From contig JABJGX010000081.1 in assembly GCA_018662075.1 (NCBI GenBank), positions 1 through 5,492 on the forward strand: 5,492 nucleotides of DNA. Direction: 5' to 3'. Below the pieces are notes generated by a model. The model worked only from the letters and a program-made list of their open reading frames with translations. It was not told the origin of the DNA and searched no databases. Of the stretch, positions 3,927 to 5,492 are shown piece after piece. How positions within the stretch are numbered: position 1 is the first letter of the stretch; each line of letters starts with the position of its first letter. The stretch is from Candidatus Peregrinibacteria bacterium. Its GTDB lineage: Bacteria; Patescibacteriota; Gracilibacteria; Peribacterales; Peribacteraceae. The translations under genes and the position numbers were made by a program.

Positions 3927-5492
3927 ATGCCTAAGCAAATTATTTTCGGAAAAGATGCTCGAGATCAGATCCTTAAAGGAGTAGAGCTCCTCACGCGCGC
4001 AGTTGCTGCAACAATGGGACCGAAGGGTCGCAATGTTCTTATTGAAAAAGGATACGGCGGACCAATGGTCACTAAAGATGGTGTTACTGTTGCAAAAGAA
4101 ATTGACCTTGAAGATAAATTTGAAGACATGGGTGCACAACTCGTGAAAGAAGCTGCAACAAAGACAAACGACGCTGCAGGAGACGGAACAACAACTGCAA
4201 CTGTTCTTGCACATGGAATTATGACTGAAGGACTAAAGCACCTAAAGAGTGGTGCAAATGCCATTGCCATCAAGCGTGGTATCGATAAGGCAGTCGCTGC
4301 AGTGATCGAAGAGCTTGAAACTATGAAGAAAGATGTTGATAGCCGTGACGAGTACAAGGCTGTAGCAACCATCTCTGCTCAAGACGAAAACATCGGTGAC
4401 ACTATTGCAGGTGTTATTGAGAAGGTTGGAAAAGAAGGTGTTGTTACTGTCGATAAAGGACAGACCTTTGGTATCGATATGGAATTTGTTGAAGGTATGC
4501 AATTCGACAACGGATATATCTCTCCGTACTTCGTAACAGACACTGCACGTATGGAGGCGGTGTTTGAATCCCCTGCTGTTCTTATTACTGATAAGAAGAT
4601 TGGTTCTATCCAGGAGATCGTTCCTCTTCTTGAAAAGCTTGCACAGAGCGGGAAGAAAGAGATTGTTATCATTTGTGAGAACATAGAAGGTGAAGCACTT
4701 GCAACACTTGTCGTAAACAAGCTTCGCGGAACATTTAGTGCACTTGCTATCAAGGCTCCTGCATTTGGAGACAGGCGTAAGTCTATCTTGGCAGACATCG
4801 CAGCATTGACTGGTGGTCGTGTTATCTCTGAAGAAGTTGGCCTGAAGCTTGAAAATGCAGACCTAGAAGACCTTGGTACCTGTGACCGTGTTATTTCTTC
4901 TAAGGACAACACAACAATTGTTGGTGGCTCTGGTGCTACTGCAGATGTTGAACAACGTATTGCACAGATCAAGCAAGAAATCGACAGTACAAAGTCTGAC
5001 TTCGACCGCGACAAGCTCATGGAGCGACTCGCAAAACTCACTGGAGGAGTAGCTGTTATCAAGGTAGGAGCTGCCACTGAAGTTGAACAGAAAGAAAAGC
5101 AGCACCGTGTCGAAGATGCACTGTCTGCAACACGTGCTGCAGCTGAAGAAGGGATCCTTCCGGGTGGAGGGACTGCACTGGTGAGATGTATTCCGAAACT
5201 CGATTCTATTAAGGCTGACAACGATGATGAAGCAATTGGAATTGCAATCGTCAAAGGAGCACTCTCTTCTCCACTTCGCCACATTGCAGAGAATGCAGGT
5301 GTTGATGGTCAGGTAGTTGTCGACAAGGTTCTTAAGTCTAAAGGCAACGACGGTTACAACGCTTTGACTGGTGAATACGAAGACCTTGTAAAGGCTATGG
5401 TTATCGACCCAAAGAAAGTAACACGAAGCGCTCTTGAGAACGCAGCATCTGTTGCTTCTATGTTCCTTACACTTGAAGCTGCAATCACAGAC
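3927..5492 (+). CDS. groEL: Chaperonin GroEL (60 kDa), missing only the C-terminal tail at the window edge
   Basis: GroEL forms double heptameric rings that fold proteins with ATP and GroES. The 522 codons seen run from MPKQIIFGKDAR to EAAITD with no stop. The E. coli protein has 548 residues, so about 20-30 residues, the flexible tail, lie beyond the edge. Nucleotide-site motifs are intact: ATMGPKGRNV (28-37), TKDG with D51, GDGTTTATVLA with D86, and RVEDAL with D397. These aspartates match E. coli D52, D87 and D398. The family signature appears as AAAEEGILPGGGTAL (404-418). The apical domain keeps NGYISPYFVTD (195-205), part of the substrate and GroES binding face. The ATG at 3927 is 31 bp after the groES stop and has no Shine-Dalgarno sequence. 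Expression is expected from the CIRCE-controlled promoter upstream of groES. Confidence 0.98.
   Translation, partial: MPKQIIFGKDARDQILKGVELLTRAVAATMGPKGRNVLIEKGYGGPMVTKDGVTVAKEIDLEDKFEDMGAQLVKEAATKTNDAAGDGTTTATVLAHGIMTEGLKHLKSGANAIAIKRGIDKAVAAVIEELETMKKDVDSRDEYKAVATISAQDENIGDTIAGVIEKVGKEGVVTVDKGQTFGIDMEFVEGMQFDNGYISPYFVTDTARMEAVFESPAVLITDKKIGSIQEIVPLLEKLAQSGKKEIVIICENIEGEALATLVVNKLRGTFSALAIKAPAFGDRRKSILADIAALTGGRVISEEVGLKLENADLEDLGTCDRVISSKDNTTIVGGSGATADVEQRIAQIKQEIDSTKSDFDRDKLMERLAKLTGGVAVIKVGAATEVEQKEKQHRVEDALSATRAAAEEGILPGGGTALVRCIPKLDSIKADNDDEAIGIAIVKGALSSPLRHIAENAGVDGQVVVDKVLKSKGNDGYNALTGEYEDLVKAMVIDPKKVTRSALENAASVASMFLTLEAAITD

Noticed and set aside
3965..4372. 135-residue open frame on the minus strand
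   Set aside because: It is antisense to groEL and reflects the same codon bias; no independent signal supports it.
4379..5284. 301-residue open frame on the minus strand
   Set aside because: It lies wholly inside groEL on the opposite strand. Its serine-rich, low-information sequence is the usual shadow of a strongly biased gene.
1..5492. CRISPR array, insertion sequence or alternative genetic code
   Set aside because: There are no regularly spaced repeats, transposase or terminal repeats. The genes contain no in-frame TGA and use GGN for glycine, so UGA recoding is not supported.

Overview
The window looks like chromosomal DNA of a bacterium with a compact genome, and most resembles the Candidate Phyla Radiation (Patescibacteria). 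This placement is an inference. It rests on the style of the surface proteins at the left, an O-antigen-ligase-type enzyme fused to TPR-like repeats, starts without a Shine-Dalgarno sequence, and a C-rich CCCCTAC-type spacer. No 16S rRNA or ribosomal protein is present to confirm it. The genetic code appears standard: stops are TAA and TAG, glycine uses GGN, and no in-frame TGA occurs in the genes.

Left half, read on the minus strand. An O-antigen ligase/polymerase-type membrane protein (1460-3454) is followed 50 bp later by a small predicted lipoprotein (909-1409), probably one transcription unit. A 524-bp gap without a convincing gene follows (385-908). A membrane-anchored or secreted surface protein then begins at 384 and runs off the left edge (1-384). 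Together these read as a cell-envelope block.

The gap holds the most unusual signal. Between 681 and 828 the minus strand can fold into a compact cloverleaf-like four-way junction with nearly flush helices and flanking hairpins. Several pairs form only as G-U on the minus strand, which favours that strand as the transcript. I do not recognise it as a known RNA family.

Right half, plus strand. A CIRCE operator with the -10 box inside its spacer precedes groES (3566-3895) and groEL (3927 to the right edge, 522 codons, lacking only the C-terminal tail). The two genes are separated by three tandem C-rich 7-mers whose complement fits a G-quadruplex pattern, and neither gene has a Shine-Dalgarno sequence. 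The chaperonin operon and the envelope operon diverge from a shared 111-bp region.
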